A DNA stretch of 64,000 nt, taken from assembly GCA_045653425.1 (NCBI GenBank), contig JAZOLU010000027.1, forward strand, positions 12,572 through 76,571, written 5' to 3'. Shown piece by piece: positions 18,284 to 27,230 of this stretch; within the stretch, counting starts at the first letter, position 1; each line of letters opens with the position of its first letter. The notes beneath the pieces are model-generated. The model saw only the letters and a list, made by a program, of their open reading frames with translations. It did no database searches and had not been told where the DNA came from. The stretch is from RGIG3009 sp045653425 (GTDB taxonomy: Bacteria > Bacillota > Clostridia > Oscillospirales > Acutalibacteraceae). The position numbers were made by a program, and so were the translations under genes.

Positions 18284-19292
18284 TGGCAGTGCCCTCTCCC
18301 TTCTGTTGTTGTGCCCAATCGGTAATTTTTTCCACAATGCCCGCCGCGGCAAACTCCGCCGCCACGCGTATGGCATTCTGGATAGCCAACGCCGACGAGT
18401 TGCCGTGCGCTTTAATAATCGGCTTGGCAAGGCCAAGCAACGGCGCGCCACCGTGTTCTTCGGTGGACATTTTCTTCTTCAACCCGCCCAACTGCGGTTT
18501 TACAAACAAAGCCGCTACCTTGGTAAGCAAATTGCTGTAAAACATCTCTTTCATAAAGCCCAGCATCATATGAATGGAGCCCTCCATCGTTTTCAGCAAC
18601 ACGTTGCCGGAAAATCCGTCGGCCACAATCACATCCGCCGCGCGGGACGGCACTTCGCGCGCTTCCACGTTGCCCACAAAGTTCAGTTCACTGTCACGCA
18701 GCATCGCATACGCTTGCTGCTGCAATTCGCCGCCTTTGTGTTCCTCCACGCCCACGTTCAGCAAACCAACCGTTGCCGCTTCGCCCTTGCCGAACAACGC
18801 GCTCATATATACACTGCCCATCTGTGCAAACTGCATCAGCATTTCGGGGCGGCATTCCACGTTCGCGCCGGAATCCACCAGCATATACGGTCCCTTAGCC
18901 GACGGCAAAATGGCCGCCAACGCCGCACGGGAAATGCCTTTAATACGCTTAACAAAAAACGTGCCGCCCATAAGCATCGCACCGGTACTGCCCGCCGACA
19001 CAAACGCATCGCCGTGCCCCTCTGCCAACAAACGCAGACCCACCGCCATGGAACATTCCTTGTGTTCGCGCAGTATGGTTTTGGGAATATCGTTCATATC
19101 AATCACATCGGTGGTATGCACCAGTTCCACGCCGTCCAACGACAGTTCTTCCCGCGTGGCAATGGCACGAATCTCTGCCTCGTCACCCACCAATACAATA
19201 TCCACACCGTAAGCGTCGCGCGCTTGTACGGCGCCTTTTACCACGGCCAACGGCGCGTTATCGCCGCCGTAAGCATCCACAATAATTCTCAT
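18249..19292 (-). CDS. plsX: Phosphate acyltransferase PlsX
   Basis: A 347-residue enzyme that converts acyl-ACP to acyl-phosphate, the first step of Firmicutes phosphatidic-acid synthesis, before PlsY and PlsC. The N-terminus IIVDAYGGDNAP, the segment FVSAGSTGAMLMGG and the C-terminal GGAPLLGLAKPIIKAHG are typical of PlsX. The start ATG overlaps the trmFO stop (ATGA) and follows GGAGGAGG, which sets it against a longer unsupported reading to 19814. The next gene is the acyl-carrier-like protein. Confidence 0.95.
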   Translation of the reverse strand: MRIIVDAYGGDNAPLAVVKGAVQARDAYGVDIVLVGDEAEIRAIATREELSLDGVELVHTTDVIDMNDIPKTILREHKECSMAVGLRLLAEGHGDAFVSAGSTGAMLMGGTFFVKRIKGISRAALAAILPSAKGPYMLVDSGANVECRPEMLMQFAQMGSVYMSALFGKGEAATVGLLNVGVEEHKGGELQQQAYAMLRDSELNFVGNVEAREVPSRAADVIVADGFSGNVLLKTMEGSIHMMLGFMKEMFYSNLLTKVAALFVKPQLGGLKKKMSTEEHGGAPLLGLAKPIIKAHGNSSALAIQNAIRVAAEFAAAGIVEKITDWAQQQKGEGTANGTATADTPAG

Positions 19293-20596
19293 AACACATC
19301 CTCCTCCAAACAAGCCAATGCCCGCTGTGCCAGTGCGGCATACCGCTCGCGTTTGTCGCGAATGGGAGTTTCCAGCGGCGGTAACACGCCAAAATTGGCA
19401 CCCATTGGCTGAAATTCCTTGGCGGCAGTATCCACAACGTGTCCCGCCAACGCACCCATCATGGTTTCCGGCGGCAAAATCAGCGGCGTCTGCCCGCGCA
19501 AAGCACGTACGGCGTTTTTGCCCGCCAGCAAACCCGATGCCGCAGATTCCATATACCCTTCCACACCGGTCATTTGTCCGGCAAAAAACAGGTGCGGCAA
19601 CGCGCGACAACGAAAATCTTGCGTGAGCAACCGCGGCGAATCCAAAAACGTGTTGCGGTGCATAACACCGTACCGCATAAACTCCGCCGCGTGTAAGGCG
19701 GGTATTAAGGAAAACACCCGCTTTTGCTCGCTGAATTTTAAGTTGGTTTGAAAACCCACCAAATTGTACAGTGTGCCCGCCGTGTTTTCGGTACGCAGTT
19801 GCAGCACCGCCCACGGACGGTGCCCGGTGCGCGGGTCGCGCAACCCCACCGGTTTCATCGGGCCAAATCGAATCGCATCCGTCCCGCGCCGCGCCAACAC
19901 CTCAATCGGCATACACCCCTCATACACCTTGGGTTTATCAAAGGCGTGCAACATCGCCGTTTCCGCCGTAATCAGTGCGGCGTGAAACGCCTCATACTCC
20001 GCTTTGTTCAGCGGACAATTGATATAATCGCCCTCGCCGCTCTCCTCACGGTCGTACCGCGAAGCGCGAAAGGCGGCGGTCATATCCACACTGTCCGCTG
20101 TTATCACCGGCGCGGCGGCATCATAAAAACTCAGCCCTGCGCCGAATTTACGTGTCATATCCGCCGCCAACGCATCCGACGTGAGTGGTCCGGTGGCAAC
20201 CACCGTTATCCCGCTATCCGGCAACGCCGTTACCTCGCGGTGCTCTATGGTAATGAGCGGATGTTCGCTCACCCGCCGCGTTACCTCGGCAGCAAACCGG
20301 TCGCGGTCCACCGCCAGTGCTCCACCGGCAGGAACGGCACACGTTCGCGCTACGGCAACACACACCGAGCCCAGCCGCGCCATTTCCTCTTTTAAAAGCC
20401 CCGCCGCGCTATCAATGCGCGCCGCTTTTAGCGAGTTGGAGCATACCAGTTCCGCCAACATTGGAGACCGATGAGCCGGCGTGTATTTATGCGGTTTCAT
20501 TTCCACCAACGTAACCGCTACGCCGGCATTTGCCGCGGCGAACGCCGCCTCACAACCGGCCAAACCGCCGCCCAGCACCGTTATGTGCTCATTCAT
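19289..20596 (-). CDS. trmFO: tRNA m5U54 methyltransferase TrmFO (folate/FAD-dependent)
   Basis: A 435-residue flavoprotein that makes 5-methyluridine at position 54 of tRNA with methylene-tetrahydrofolate. The N-terminal FAD motif GGGLAGCEAA (8-17) and the family stretch LAELVCSNSLK followed by LLKEEM are diagnostic, as is the C-terminal FAGQMTGVEGYMESAASG. It overlaps the end of topA by eight bases; topA-trmFO is a common Firmicutes pairing. Confidence 0.96.
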   Translation of the reverse strand: MNEHITVLGGGLAGCEAAFAAANAGVAVTLVEMKPHKYTPAHRSPMLAELVCSNSLKAARIDSAAGLLKEEMARLGSVCVAVARTCAVPAGGALAVDRDRFAAEVTRRVSEHPLITIEHREVTALPDSGITVVATGPLTSDALAADMTRKFGAGLSFYDAAAPVITADSVDMTAAFRASRYDREESGEGDYINCPLNKAEYEAFHAALITAETAMLHAFDKPKVYEGCMPIEVLARRGTDAIRFGPMKPVGLRDPRTGHRPWAVLQLRTENTAGTLYNLVGFQTNLKFSEQKRVFSLIPALHAAEFMRYGVMHRNTFLDSPRLLTQDFRCRALPHLFFAGQMTGVEGYMESAASGLLAGKNAVRALRGQTPLILPPETMMGALAGHVVDTAAKEFQPMGANFGVLPPLETPIRDKRERYAALAQRALACLEEDVL

Positions 20597-22682
20597 TCTT
20601 TTTCTCCCGACCGGTTTTTTCGTAACCGCATTCCTTCACCAAGCATACCACACCGCCGCCGCGGCCTTTTTTGCGGAACAATGTTTTACCGCAATTGGGA
20701 CACGTTTTTGCGGTGGGTTCGTTCCAAGTAACAAACTCACACTTGGGATAATTTTCGCATCCGTAAAACACGCGACCGCGCTTGGATTTTTTGGCAATAA
20801 TCGCACCGCCGCACTGCGGGCAAGAACCGGCGGCTTTGGCCACCAGCGGCTTGGTATTCTTGCAATCCGGGTATCCCGGGCACGCCAAAAACTTGCCAAA
20901 ACGCCCGCTTTTAATCACCATACGCCGCCCGCATTTATCGCACAACTCGTCGGTTTCTTCTGCCGGCACCTCAATCCGCTCACCGGACAACGATTCCTCC
21001 GCTTTTTTCAGCGTTTGCGAGAAGCCTTCGTAAAACCCGTGCAACATCTGCACCCAATCGCAATCGCCGGATTCCACTTCGTCCAACTGCCGTTCCATCG
21101 TAGCGGTAAATTCGGTGTCCACCACCTCAGGGAACTGTTGTTTCATCAGCTGTGTGGTGACCTCGCCCAACGCGGTGGGTTTGAGTGCTTTACCTTCCCG
21201 CTCGACGTACTCGCGCGCCAAAATGGTGCTGAGCGTGGGCGCATACGTGGAGGGACGGCCAATGCCGTTTTCTTCCATTGCTTTAATCAGCGTGGCTTCG
21301 TTGTACCGTGCGGGAGGTTGTGTAAAATGCTGACTGCCGCACAAATCGCACAGCGTTAAGCGGTCACCCTCCGACAACGGCGGTAACGCACTGCCCACTT
21401 CATCTTCGCCGTCGGTGCTTTCCACGTACAATACGGTGTACCCGTCAAACCGCACGGTGTGACCGGATGCCTTAAATACATACTTGCCCGCGGTAATTTC
21501 CGCCTGACAGGTATCCTGCACGCAGTTGGCCATTAAACTGGCAATAAAACGCTCCCAAACCAGTTTGTACAACCGATATTGGTCACCCGTTAAAAACGCC
21601 TTTACTTTGTCCGGCGACAACGACGGAACCGACGGACGAATTGCCTCGTGCGCGTCCTGTGCCCCTTTACGAGATTTGTAATACCGCGCCTTTTCCGGCA
21701 AATAGTCCTCGCCGTACCGCCCGCGAATGTACTCGTTACCCTCGCGGCGAGCATCTTCTGAAATGCGCAACGAATCGGTACGCATATAGGTTATCAAACC
21801 CATGGCACCCATTTCGCCCAGCTCCACGCCTTCGTACAACTCTTGCGCGGCTTTCATTGTCCGCTTAGAAGAAAAACCCAGTTTGCGGCTGGCTTCCTGC
21901 TGCATGGTGGAGGTGATAAACGGGGGCGCGGGTGATACTTTGCGCACCCCACGTTTTACGGCGGCTACGGTAAACTCCTCGGCTTGCAATTCCAAAAGCA
22001 CGGCATCCGCTTGCTCTTTATCGCGAATTTTCAGCTTGCCTTTGCCGGCACCGTGCAACCGTGCGGGGAACGGTTTGCCACCCTCGCTCGCCGCCAGTTG
22101 GGCATCAATCGTCCAATATTCTTCGCTCACAAACGCGCGAATTTCGTTTTCGCGGTCCACCACCAAACTCACGGTAGCGGACTGCACGCGCCCCGCCGAC
22201 AAACCTTTGCGAATTTTCTTCCACAAAAACGGGCTGAGTTTATAGCCCACCAAGCGGTCCAAAATGCGCCGTGCCTGCTGAGCGTTCACCAAATCCATAT
22301 CCACGCACCGCGGTGCTTTCATTCCCTGTTGCACGCCCGCCTTGGTAATCTCGTTAAATGTAACGCGGTTTTTTTCGCTTAAATCCACATTAAGCAACTG
22401 CGCCAAATGCCACGAAATGGCTTCTCCCTCGCGGTCCGGGTCAGTTGCAAGAATAACATCGGTACTATTAGCAGCCAATTCCTTTAACCGACGAATAAGG
22501 GCGGATTTTCCCGCAATGTCCACATACCGCGGCTTAAAATCGTGAGTTACATCCACGCCGAGCAGACTTTTAGGCAAATCCCGAATGTGTCCCATCGACG
22601 CGACCACCTCATACCCGGTGCCCAGATATTTCTGTATCGTCTTGGCTTTTGAGGGTGATTCCACAATAACCAGTTTTGACAT
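20589..22682 (-). CDS. topA: DNA topoisomerase I
   Basis: A 697-residue type IA topoisomerase that relaxes negative supercoils. The Toprim domain begins VIVESPSKAKTIQ and includes the acidic triad DPDREGE (81-87). The catalytic tyrosine is Tyr299 in GLITYMRTDS. Three Cys4 zinc fingers close the protein: CDKC...CPGYPDC, CPQC...CENYPKC and CPNC...CLVKEC. I start it at the ATG before SKLVIVES, which has AGGTGA six bases upstream; a GTG three codons earlier, with AAAGGA, is an alternative. Confidence 0.96.
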   Translation of the reverse strand: MSKLVIVESPSKAKTIQKYLGTGYEVVASMGHIRDLPKSLLGVDVTHDFKPRYVDIAGKSALIRRLKELAANSTDVILATDPDREGEAISWHLAQLLNVDLSEKNRVTFNEITKAGVQQGMKAPRCVDMDLVNAQQARRILDRLVGYKLSPFLWKKIRKGLSAGRVQSATVSLVVDRENEIRAFVSEEYWTIDAQLAASEGGKPFPARLHGAGKGKLKIRDKEQADAVLLELQAEEFTVAAVKRGVRKVSPAPPFITSTMQQEASRKLGFSSKRTMKAAQELYEGVELGEMGAMGLITYMRTDSLRISEDARREGNEYIRGRYGEDYLPEKARYYKSRKGAQDAHEAIRPSVPSLSPDKVKAFLTGDQYRLYKLVWERFIASLMANCVQDTCQAEITAGKYVFKASGHTVRFDGYTVLYVESTDGEDEVGSALPPLSEGDRLTLCDLCGSQHFTQPPARYNEATLIKAMEENGIGRPSTYAPTLSTILAREYVEREGKALKPTALGEVTTQLMKQQFPEVVDTEFTATMERQLDEVESGDCDWVQMLHGFYEGFSQTLKKAEESLSGERIEVPAEETDELCDKCGRRMVIKSGRFGKFLACPGYPDCKNTKPLVAKAAGSCPQCGGAIIAKKSKRGRVFYGCENYPKCEFVTWNEPTAKTCPNCGKTLFRKKGRGGGVVCLVKECGYEKTGREKKNE

Positions 22683-22694
22683 GCCGTTCACCTG

Positions 22695-23915
22695 TTATCC
22701 TTTCTTTCTGGTATACCGTTTGCCGGAGTGGCTGTCCACGCAACCATATAACTCCAGTTCGGTCAAAGCGGCAAACACCTCGCTGGGTGTCAGCCGTGTA
22801 CGTTCACAAATCAATTCCGCCGACAGCGGGTCGCCGCTCAGTGCCTCATACACCCGCCGCGCCGTTTCGCTCACGCCGTTTGGACACGGGATATCGGCCG
22901 CCGTTTCGGTTTCTGCCGCTTTGTCGGCCGTTGCGGGCGGTGTATCCGCCGCCCACAATTCGTCCCCGCGGGAGCGTTGTTTCCATTCATAATACGCCGC
23001 CTGTGCACGGTCGGCTTCCGCGCCGTCCTTTTCTTTGCAACGATTAGCGTATTCCTGCAAAATTTCCGATGGGCGGGTGACTAACGCGGCACCCTCCCGA
23101 ATCAGCCGGTGCGAGCCGTAGCTCTCCGGTGTGGTTACCCGGCCGGGAACAACAAATACATCACGCCCTTGTTCCGCCGCCGTGCGCGCCGTAATCAGCG
23201 AACCGCTGATTTCGGGAGCTTCCACCACACAAACGCCGCACGCCAACCCGCTGATAAGCCGATTACGCACGCGAAAATTACCGGCACGAACCGGAACTTT
23301 GGATGCGTATTCCGTAACAATCGCACCGCCGGATTCCAATACCCTCCACCGCAAATCGCGGTTGGCAAAGGGGTATTCCACATCCAGCCCACACGGTTTT
23401 ATCAGCACTGCGTGACCGCCGGCATACAAGGTGCCTTCATGCGCGGCACGGTCAATTCCCACTGCGCCGCCGCTGATAATGGGGCAACCAACCGCCGCCA
23501 ATCCTGCCGCCATAGCACCCGCCACCGTGACACCGTACGGCGTGCTGCGGCGTGTACCCACCATACCAATAGCGGGTGGGTCTTTTTCATCAAATGAGGG
23601 CAACGGCCCTTCGCCGTATAACACCAGCGGCGGCGAGTAAATGCTCCTTAGCGGGCGCGGATACTGCGCATCCTCCGGCGTGAGTATCCAACCCAGCCGT
23701 GCGCACCGTTCTGCCTGCCGCTCGGCCGCGTCCAGCGATTTGCGGCACAATGCGTTAAGCGACCCACCGGTAACACCGGCACGCACCAGTGCGTCACGGT
23801 CGGCTTCGTATATGGCTTTGGCGGAGGGGAACGCTTGCAACAACCGTGCCGCCGTGGACGAGCCGGCACCTACCGCTTGTTGTACCCAAATCCAGTACAC
23901 CGATGCTTCAACCAC
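22695..23915 (-). CDS. dprA: DNA-processing protein DprA
   Basis: A protein of about 406 residues related to DprA/Smf, which loads RecA on incoming single-stranded DNA during transformation. The Rossmann-like core shows GMVGTRRSTPYG, then ISGGAVGIDRAAHEG, a typical DprA signature, and VVEAPEISGS. A C-terminal winged-helix region (about 340-400) follows an acidic linker. No ATG is suitably placed; a GTG at 23915 overlapping the previous stop by eight bases fits where homologues begin. Order dprA-topA-trmFO is conserved in Firmicutes. Confidence 0.92.
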   Translation of the reverse strand: MVEASVYWIWVQQAVGAGSSTAARLLQAFPSAKAIYEADRDALVRAGVTGGSLNALCRKSLDAAERQAERCARLGWILTPEDAQYPRPLRSIYSPPLVLYGEGPLPSFDEKDPPAIGMVGTRRSTPYGVTVAGAMAAGLAAVGCPIISGGAVGIDRAAHEGTLYAGGHAVLIKPCGLDVEYPFANRDLRWRVLESGGAIVTEYASKVPVRAGNFRVRNRLISGLACGVCVVEAPEISGSLITARTAAEQGRDVFVVPGRVTTPESYGSHRLIREGAALVTRPSEILQEYANRCKEKDGAEADRAQAAYYEWKQRSRGDELWAADTPPATADKAAETETAADIPCPNGVSETARRVYEALSGDPLSAELICERTRLTPSEVFAALTELELYGCVDSHSGKRYTRKKG

Positions 23916-24717
23916 GGGGAACACCGTCCTTCCGCACCATTTCCCAAAACACAAGCCCTGCCGCCATAGAGGCGTTAAGCGATTCGGCACGCCCCGCCAT
24001 GGGGATGGTGACCCGTAACGGGCAGGCGGCTACGGTTTCCGCCCTCAAGCCGTGACCCTCGTTGCCGATAACCGCTACCGTGCCCTTTCCCAGCGCGGCA
24101 GTTTGCACGGCGGTGGCTTCGGCATCCACCACACAGGCGGTGGGGGTAAACCCTTGTGCCGTTAAGCGCGGCAATGCGTGCGCCAAATCCCCCGCTGTAT
24201 ACAACGGTAAGCGAAACACGCCGCCCATACTGCCGCGCAACACTTTGGGACTGTATGGGTCGCAACAACCGTCGGACAACAACAAGCCATCCAACCCAAA
24301 CGCTTCTGCCGTGCGAATCATTGTTCCCAAATTGCCGGGGTCGCGTACCGCTTCCAGTGCCGCGTACCGCCCGCCCGAGCGCAACTCATCCAGCGTCCGC
24401 GGGGGCGGAAACGCCGCCACGCAAAACACCCCTTGCGGGGTGGCTGTGTCTGCCACATAGTGCGACAGTTTGTCCGAAATGTCGTATACCGCAGCGGCAA
24501 CGGCGCACACCGCCGCCACCGCATCCGGATATTGTTCGCGAGCGTGGGCCGTTACCAGTGCTACTTCCACCACCACACCGGAACGCGCCGCATCGGCGCA
24601 TAAACGGGCACCCTCCACCGTGAACCGACCGGTATCACGGCGAAAGCGCGCGTCTTCCGACAACCGTCGAAAGTCTTTAATTACGCGGTTTTCCCGACTG
24701 GTAATTTCCAACAGCAA
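23908..24717 (-). CDS. TrmH/SpoU-family RNA 2'-O-methyltransferase
   Basis: A protein of about 269 residues in the SPOUT class that methylates ribose 2'-OH in rRNA or tRNA. An N-terminal substrate-binding domain opens EITSRENRVIKDFRRL. The three knotted-domain motifs are present: VRDPGNLGTMIRTAEAFG, AVIGNEGHGL, and IPMAGRAESLNASMAAG. I propose a TTG start because homologues begin next to EITSREN and no ATG is close. A longer ATG reading starts at 24771, inside the hairpin region after rplT. The exact target nucleotide is unknown. Confidence 0.85.
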   Translation of the reverse strand: MLLEITSRENRVIKDFRRLSEDARFRRDTGRFTVEGARLCADAARSGVVVEVALVTAHAREQYPDAVAAVCAVAAAVYDISDKLSHYVADTATPQGVFCVAAFPPPRTLDELRSGGRYAALEAVRDPGNLGTMIRTAEAFGLDGLLLSDGCCDPYSPKVLRGSMGGVFRLPLYTAGDLAHALPRLTAQGFTPTACVVDAEATAVQTAALGKGTVAVIGNEGHGLRAETVAACPLRVTIPMAGRAESLNASMAAGLVFWEMVRKDGVPRG

Positions 24718-24773
24718 CAGCCCCCGAACTTGGAAAAATCGTGGGCGATAATGCCCCGATAAAATGAACAACA

Positions 24774-24799
24774 GCGCCCGCAGACTATGCTGCGGGCGC
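24774..24799 (-). terminator. Hairpin after rplT, probable attenuating terminator
   Basis: GCGCCCGCAG (24774-24783) and CTGCGGGCGC (24790-24799) form a 10-bp stem on a six-base loop. On the minus strand the following stretch is only moderately T-rich (TGTTGTTCATTTT), so some readthrough into the methyltransferase-dprA-topA series is likely. Confidence 0.6.
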
Positions 24800-24808
24800 A
24801 GTTTAAGC

Positions 24809-25165
24809 TTAATTTAACGCCGCTTTAGCTTTCTCTGCCAAACCCGCAAATGCGGCGGCATCCGAGACTGCCAGCTCCGCCAGCATCTTGCGGTTGAGCG
24901 TGACATTGGCTTTCTTCAAGCCGTTCATAAACGTGGAGTAATTCATTCCGTTTGCCTTCGCCGCAGCGGAGATACGGGTAATCCACAGACGGCGGAAGTC
25001 ACGTTTGCGTTGTTTACGGCCGATGTAAGCATATTGGCCGGACTTCATTACCGCTTGTTTTGCGGTGCGGAACAACTTGGATTTTGCACCAAAATAGCCC
25101 TTTGCGAGCTTAAGAACCTTTTTTCTTCTTTTGCGCGTCATCATTGCGCCTTTAATACGAGCCAT
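24809..25165 (-). CDS. rplT: 50S ribosomal protein L20
   Basis: A 118-residue ribosomal protein, full length, with the standard N-terminus ARIKGAMMTRKRRKKVLKLA and the conserved GYFGAKSKLFRTAKQA. L20 is needed early in 50S assembly and in many Firmicutes represses its own infC-rpmI-rplT operon by binding the leader RNA. It is the last gene of that operon here. Confidence 0.98.
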   Translation of the reverse strand: MARIKGAMMTRKRRKKVLKLAKGYFGAKSKLFRTAKQAVMKSGQYAYIGRKQRKRDFRRLWITRISAAAKANGMNYSTFMNGLKKANVTLNRKMLAELAVSDAAAFAGLAEKAKAALN

Positions 25166-25195
25166 ATTACAGTTCCTCCGTTTCCGAACTCTCGA

Positions 25196-25393
25196 TTATT
25201 TGTAGGGAATCAGGCGCTTGACCTGAGCCACATTGGTAACATCTGCGATGGTGGTTTTGCGGAGATTACGCTTCCGCTTTGTGGTTTTCTTGTTCAGAAT
25301 GTGGGACTTGTAAGCGTGGGCGCGTACAACTTTTCCATTCTTGGTAAGCTTAAAACGCTTTTTCGCACCACTGTGGGTTTTAATCTTGGGCAT
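25196..25393 (-). CDS. rpmI: 50S ribosomal protein L35
   Basis: A 65-residue basic ribosomal protein beginning PKIKTHSGAKKRFK and ending with the usual KRLIPYK. The ATG follows AAGGAGGATATTGTT. It sits between infC and rplT, as in nearly all bacteria. Confidence 0.98.
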   Translation of the reverse strand: MPKIKTHSGAKKRFKLTKNGKVVRAHAYKSHILNKKTTKRKRNLRKTTIADVTNVAQVKRLIPYK

Positions 25394-25422
25394 AACAATA
25401 TCCTCCTTAATTTGGTGTTCGG

Positions 25423-25941
25423 TTATTTCGCAGTCTTGGGTGCCAAAAACATCAGCATATGCCGACCTTCCATTTTGGCGGGCTTTTCCACAACCGCTTG
25501 CTCCTCGCAAGCCGCGGCAAATCGGTTCATAGTCTCCAACCCGATTTCAGGATGGCCCATTTCGCGACCGCGGAAGCGGATGGAAACCTTCACCTTGTTG
25601 CCGTCCTGCAAAAAGCGCATAGCGTGCTTGGCCTTGGTGTTGAAATCCGCCACGTCAATGTTGAGTGATAACCGAATTTCCTTGGTTTCTACCTGCCGTT
25701 GGTTTTTGCGTGCTTCCTTTTCTTTTTTGGCTTGCTCAAACCGATATTTGCCGTAGTCCATAATACGGCACACCGGCGGCGTAGCCGTGGGCGCAATTTT
25801 GACCAAATCCAGACCTCGTTCCTCCGCCAGTTCCAGTGCCTGCTGTGCAGACATCACACCCAACTGAGCCCCGTCCTCGCCAATAAGGCGCAGTTCGTTG
25901 TCGTGAATTTGTTCGTTAATCTGCATTTCCTTGATTGCTAT
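25423..25941 (-). CDS. infC: Translation initiation factor IF-3, probable AUA start
   Basis: IF-3 keeps ribosomal subunits apart and checks the initiator tRNA-start codon pair. The N domain (NEQIHDNELRLIGEDGAQLG), the linker and the C domain (KVSIRFRGREMGHPEIG) are complete. An ATG lies at 25926, but its only nearby purine-rich site is directly adjacent. An ideal GGAGGTG lies seven bases upstream of an in-frame ATA five codons earlier, giving 172 residues that begin (M)AIKEMQINEQ, which resembles homologues. Non-canonical AUU/AUA starts are known for infC and allow IF-3 to limit its own synthesis. Operon: infC-rpmI-rplT. Confidence 0.93.
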   Translation of the reverse strand: MAIKEMQINEQIHDNELRLIGEDGAQLGVMSAQQALELAEERGLDLVKIAPTATPPVCRIMDYGKYRFEQAKKEKEARKNQRQVETKEIRLSLNIDVADFNTKAKHAMRFLQDGNKVKVSIRFRGREMGHPEIGLETMNRFAAACEEQAVVEKPAKMEGRHMLMFLAPKTAK

Positions 25942-25948
25942 GGGGAAA

Positions 25949-25955
25949 CACCTCC
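25949..25955 (-). promoter_or_regulatory. Ribosome-binding site placed for an ATA start of infC
   Basis: GGAGGTG on the minus strand lies seven bases before the ATA at 25939-25941 and 22 bases before the first ATG. The spacing favours the non-canonical start. Confidence 0.6.
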
Positions 25956-25969
25956 ACCTATTACTGCGT

Positions 25970-26080
25970 AAAAAACGCGGGCAGAAAAACTGCCCGCGCG
26001 CTTCTTACCACCGGTTGGAAGAGTTTATCAACCTGTCGAGAACAAAATCTGCAGGTGAGAGCGGGCAACGCTCTGCTTCG
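25970..26080 (-). promoter_or_regulatory. infC-rpmI-rplT leader with transcription attenuator
   Basis: The transcribed leader folds into several hairpins, ending in a strong intrinsic terminator: CGCGGGCAG (25976-25984) and CTGCCCGCG (25990-25998) on plus, followed on the minus strand by a T6 run at 25970-25975, just before the infC ribosome-binding site. Upstream lie a GAGCG/CGCTC stem and an ACCTG/CAGGT stem. This arrangement corresponds to L20-type autoregulatory leaders of Firmicutes; binding of L20 is inferred, not visible. Confidence 0.7.
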
Positions 26081-26095
26081 TTTTCTTACCGATAT

Positions 26096-26123
26096 ATTAT
26101 ACCGCACTTTTTCCAAATGTCAA
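26096..26123 (-). promoter_or_regulatory. Consensus sigma-A promoter of infC-rpmI-rplT
   Basis: On the minus strand, perfect TTGACA (26118-26123) and perfect TATAAT (26096-26101) are 16 bases apart, about 155 bases upstream of infC. Confidence 0.85.
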
Positions 26124-26142
26124 GCGTTTGATAAAAATTTTC

Positions 26143-27111
26143 TTAAATCGAAATTTCGTGCGCCATACGGAACAGGTCCGTGTCAAAGGTTTTCTTCATA
26201 CTCAACGCTTCTTCAATGTCGTAGTTGGTTAAACGGTCGCTCTGAATGGTAACCACGCGGTTGCTCTTGCCGGAGAGCAACAACTCCACTGCGTAGTTTC
26301 CCATACGGCTGGCCAACACACGGTCGCGCACCGTGGGGTCGCCGCCGCGCTGTACGTGACCCAAAATGGTGGCACGAGATTCCACGCCCGTGGCGTCCTG
26401 AATCTTTTTGGCCATATCCACCACGTGACCCACACCTTCGGCCACAATAATAATAAAATGCTTTTTGCCGGTGGCAGAGGCTTTTTTCATCCGCTGCAAC
26501 ACATCCTGTTCAAAATCAAACGGCAGTTCCGGCACAACCACGCTGGTCGCGCCCACGGCAATGCCGACATTGAGCGCCAAATACCCCGCGTGGCGTCCCA
26601 TCACTTCCACCACACTGCAACGGTCGTGCGATTGCGAGGTGTCGCGCAGTTTGTCAATCATTTCCATACAGGTGTTCAGCGCCGTGTCATAACCAATGGT
26701 CTGCTCACAACAGGCAATATCGTTGTCAATGGTGCAAGGCAACCCAATGCACGGCACACCGTGGCGGGTTAAATCTTGCGCGCCGCGGAACGAACCGTCA
26801 CCACCGGCAACAACCAACCCTTCAATGCCGTACTGAGCACACGTGTCCACCGCTTTTTGCATACCCTCTTCCGTGCAAAATTCGGGACTGCGCGCCGTAT
26901 ATAAAGTAGTGCCGCCGCGGTGAATGATATCCGACACACTACGCAGGTTTATGGGTACTAAATCGCCGTTAATCAACCCGTTGTAACCGCGGTATACACC
27001 GTATACCTCAACCCCTCTGCCCAACGCCGTACGCGCCACCGCACGCACTGCGGCGTTCATACCGGGTGCGTCGCCGCCGCTGGTCAGTACTGCCATTCGT
27101 TTAATTGCCAT
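26143..27111 (-). CDS. pfkA: ATP-dependent 6-phosphofructokinase
   Basis: A 322-residue glycolytic enzyme converting fructose 6-phosphate to the 1,6-bisphosphate. The nucleotide loop LTSGGDAPGMNAAVR (9-23), the GGDGS motif (103-107) and the catalytic TIDND (127-131) are present. Glycine in GGDGS is the ATP-type residue; pyrophosphate enzymes have aspartate there. Residue 126, usually glycine in ATP enzymes and lysine in PPi enzymes, is cysteine. The start follows AGGAG, and the gene has its own promoter downstream of dnaE. Confidence 0.96.
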   Translation of the reverse strand: MAIKRMAVLTSGGDAPGMNAAVRAVARTALGRGVEVYGVYRGYNGLINGDLVPINLRSVSDIIHRGGTTLYTARSPEFCTEEGMQKAVDTCAQYGIEGLVVAGGDGSFRGAQDLTRHGVPCIGLPCTIDNDIACCEQTIGYDTALNTCMEMIDKLRDTSQSHDRCSVVEVMGRHAGYLALNVGIAVGATSVVVPELPFDFEQDVLQRMKKASATGKKHFIIIVAEGVGHVVDMAKKIQDATGVESRATILGHVQRGGDPTVRDRVLASRMGNYAVELLLSGKSNRVVTIQSDRLTNYDIEEALSMKKTFDTDLFRMAHEISI

Positions 27112-27150
27112 TTTTCTATCTCCTCTGTCCTCTTAGGAATGAACCATCTT

Positions 27151-27179
27151 ATTATATCCGTTTTTTTGCCAAATAGCAA
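27151..27179 (-). promoter_or_regulatory. Sigma-A promoter of pfkA
   Basis: On the minus strand, TTGCTA (27174-27179) and TATAAT (27151-27156) are 17 bases apart, about 40 bases upstream of the pfkA start. Confidence 0.75.
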
Positions 27180-27230
27180 CTCGTTGCCGTTCTGTGCAAT
27201 TTTTTCGACATTTTTTGCAAAATCAACCGC

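Noticed and set aside
17859..19412. 517-codon plus-strand open frame opposite rnc, plsX and trmFO
   Set aside because: It crosses several real gene borders on the other strand and shows no domain.
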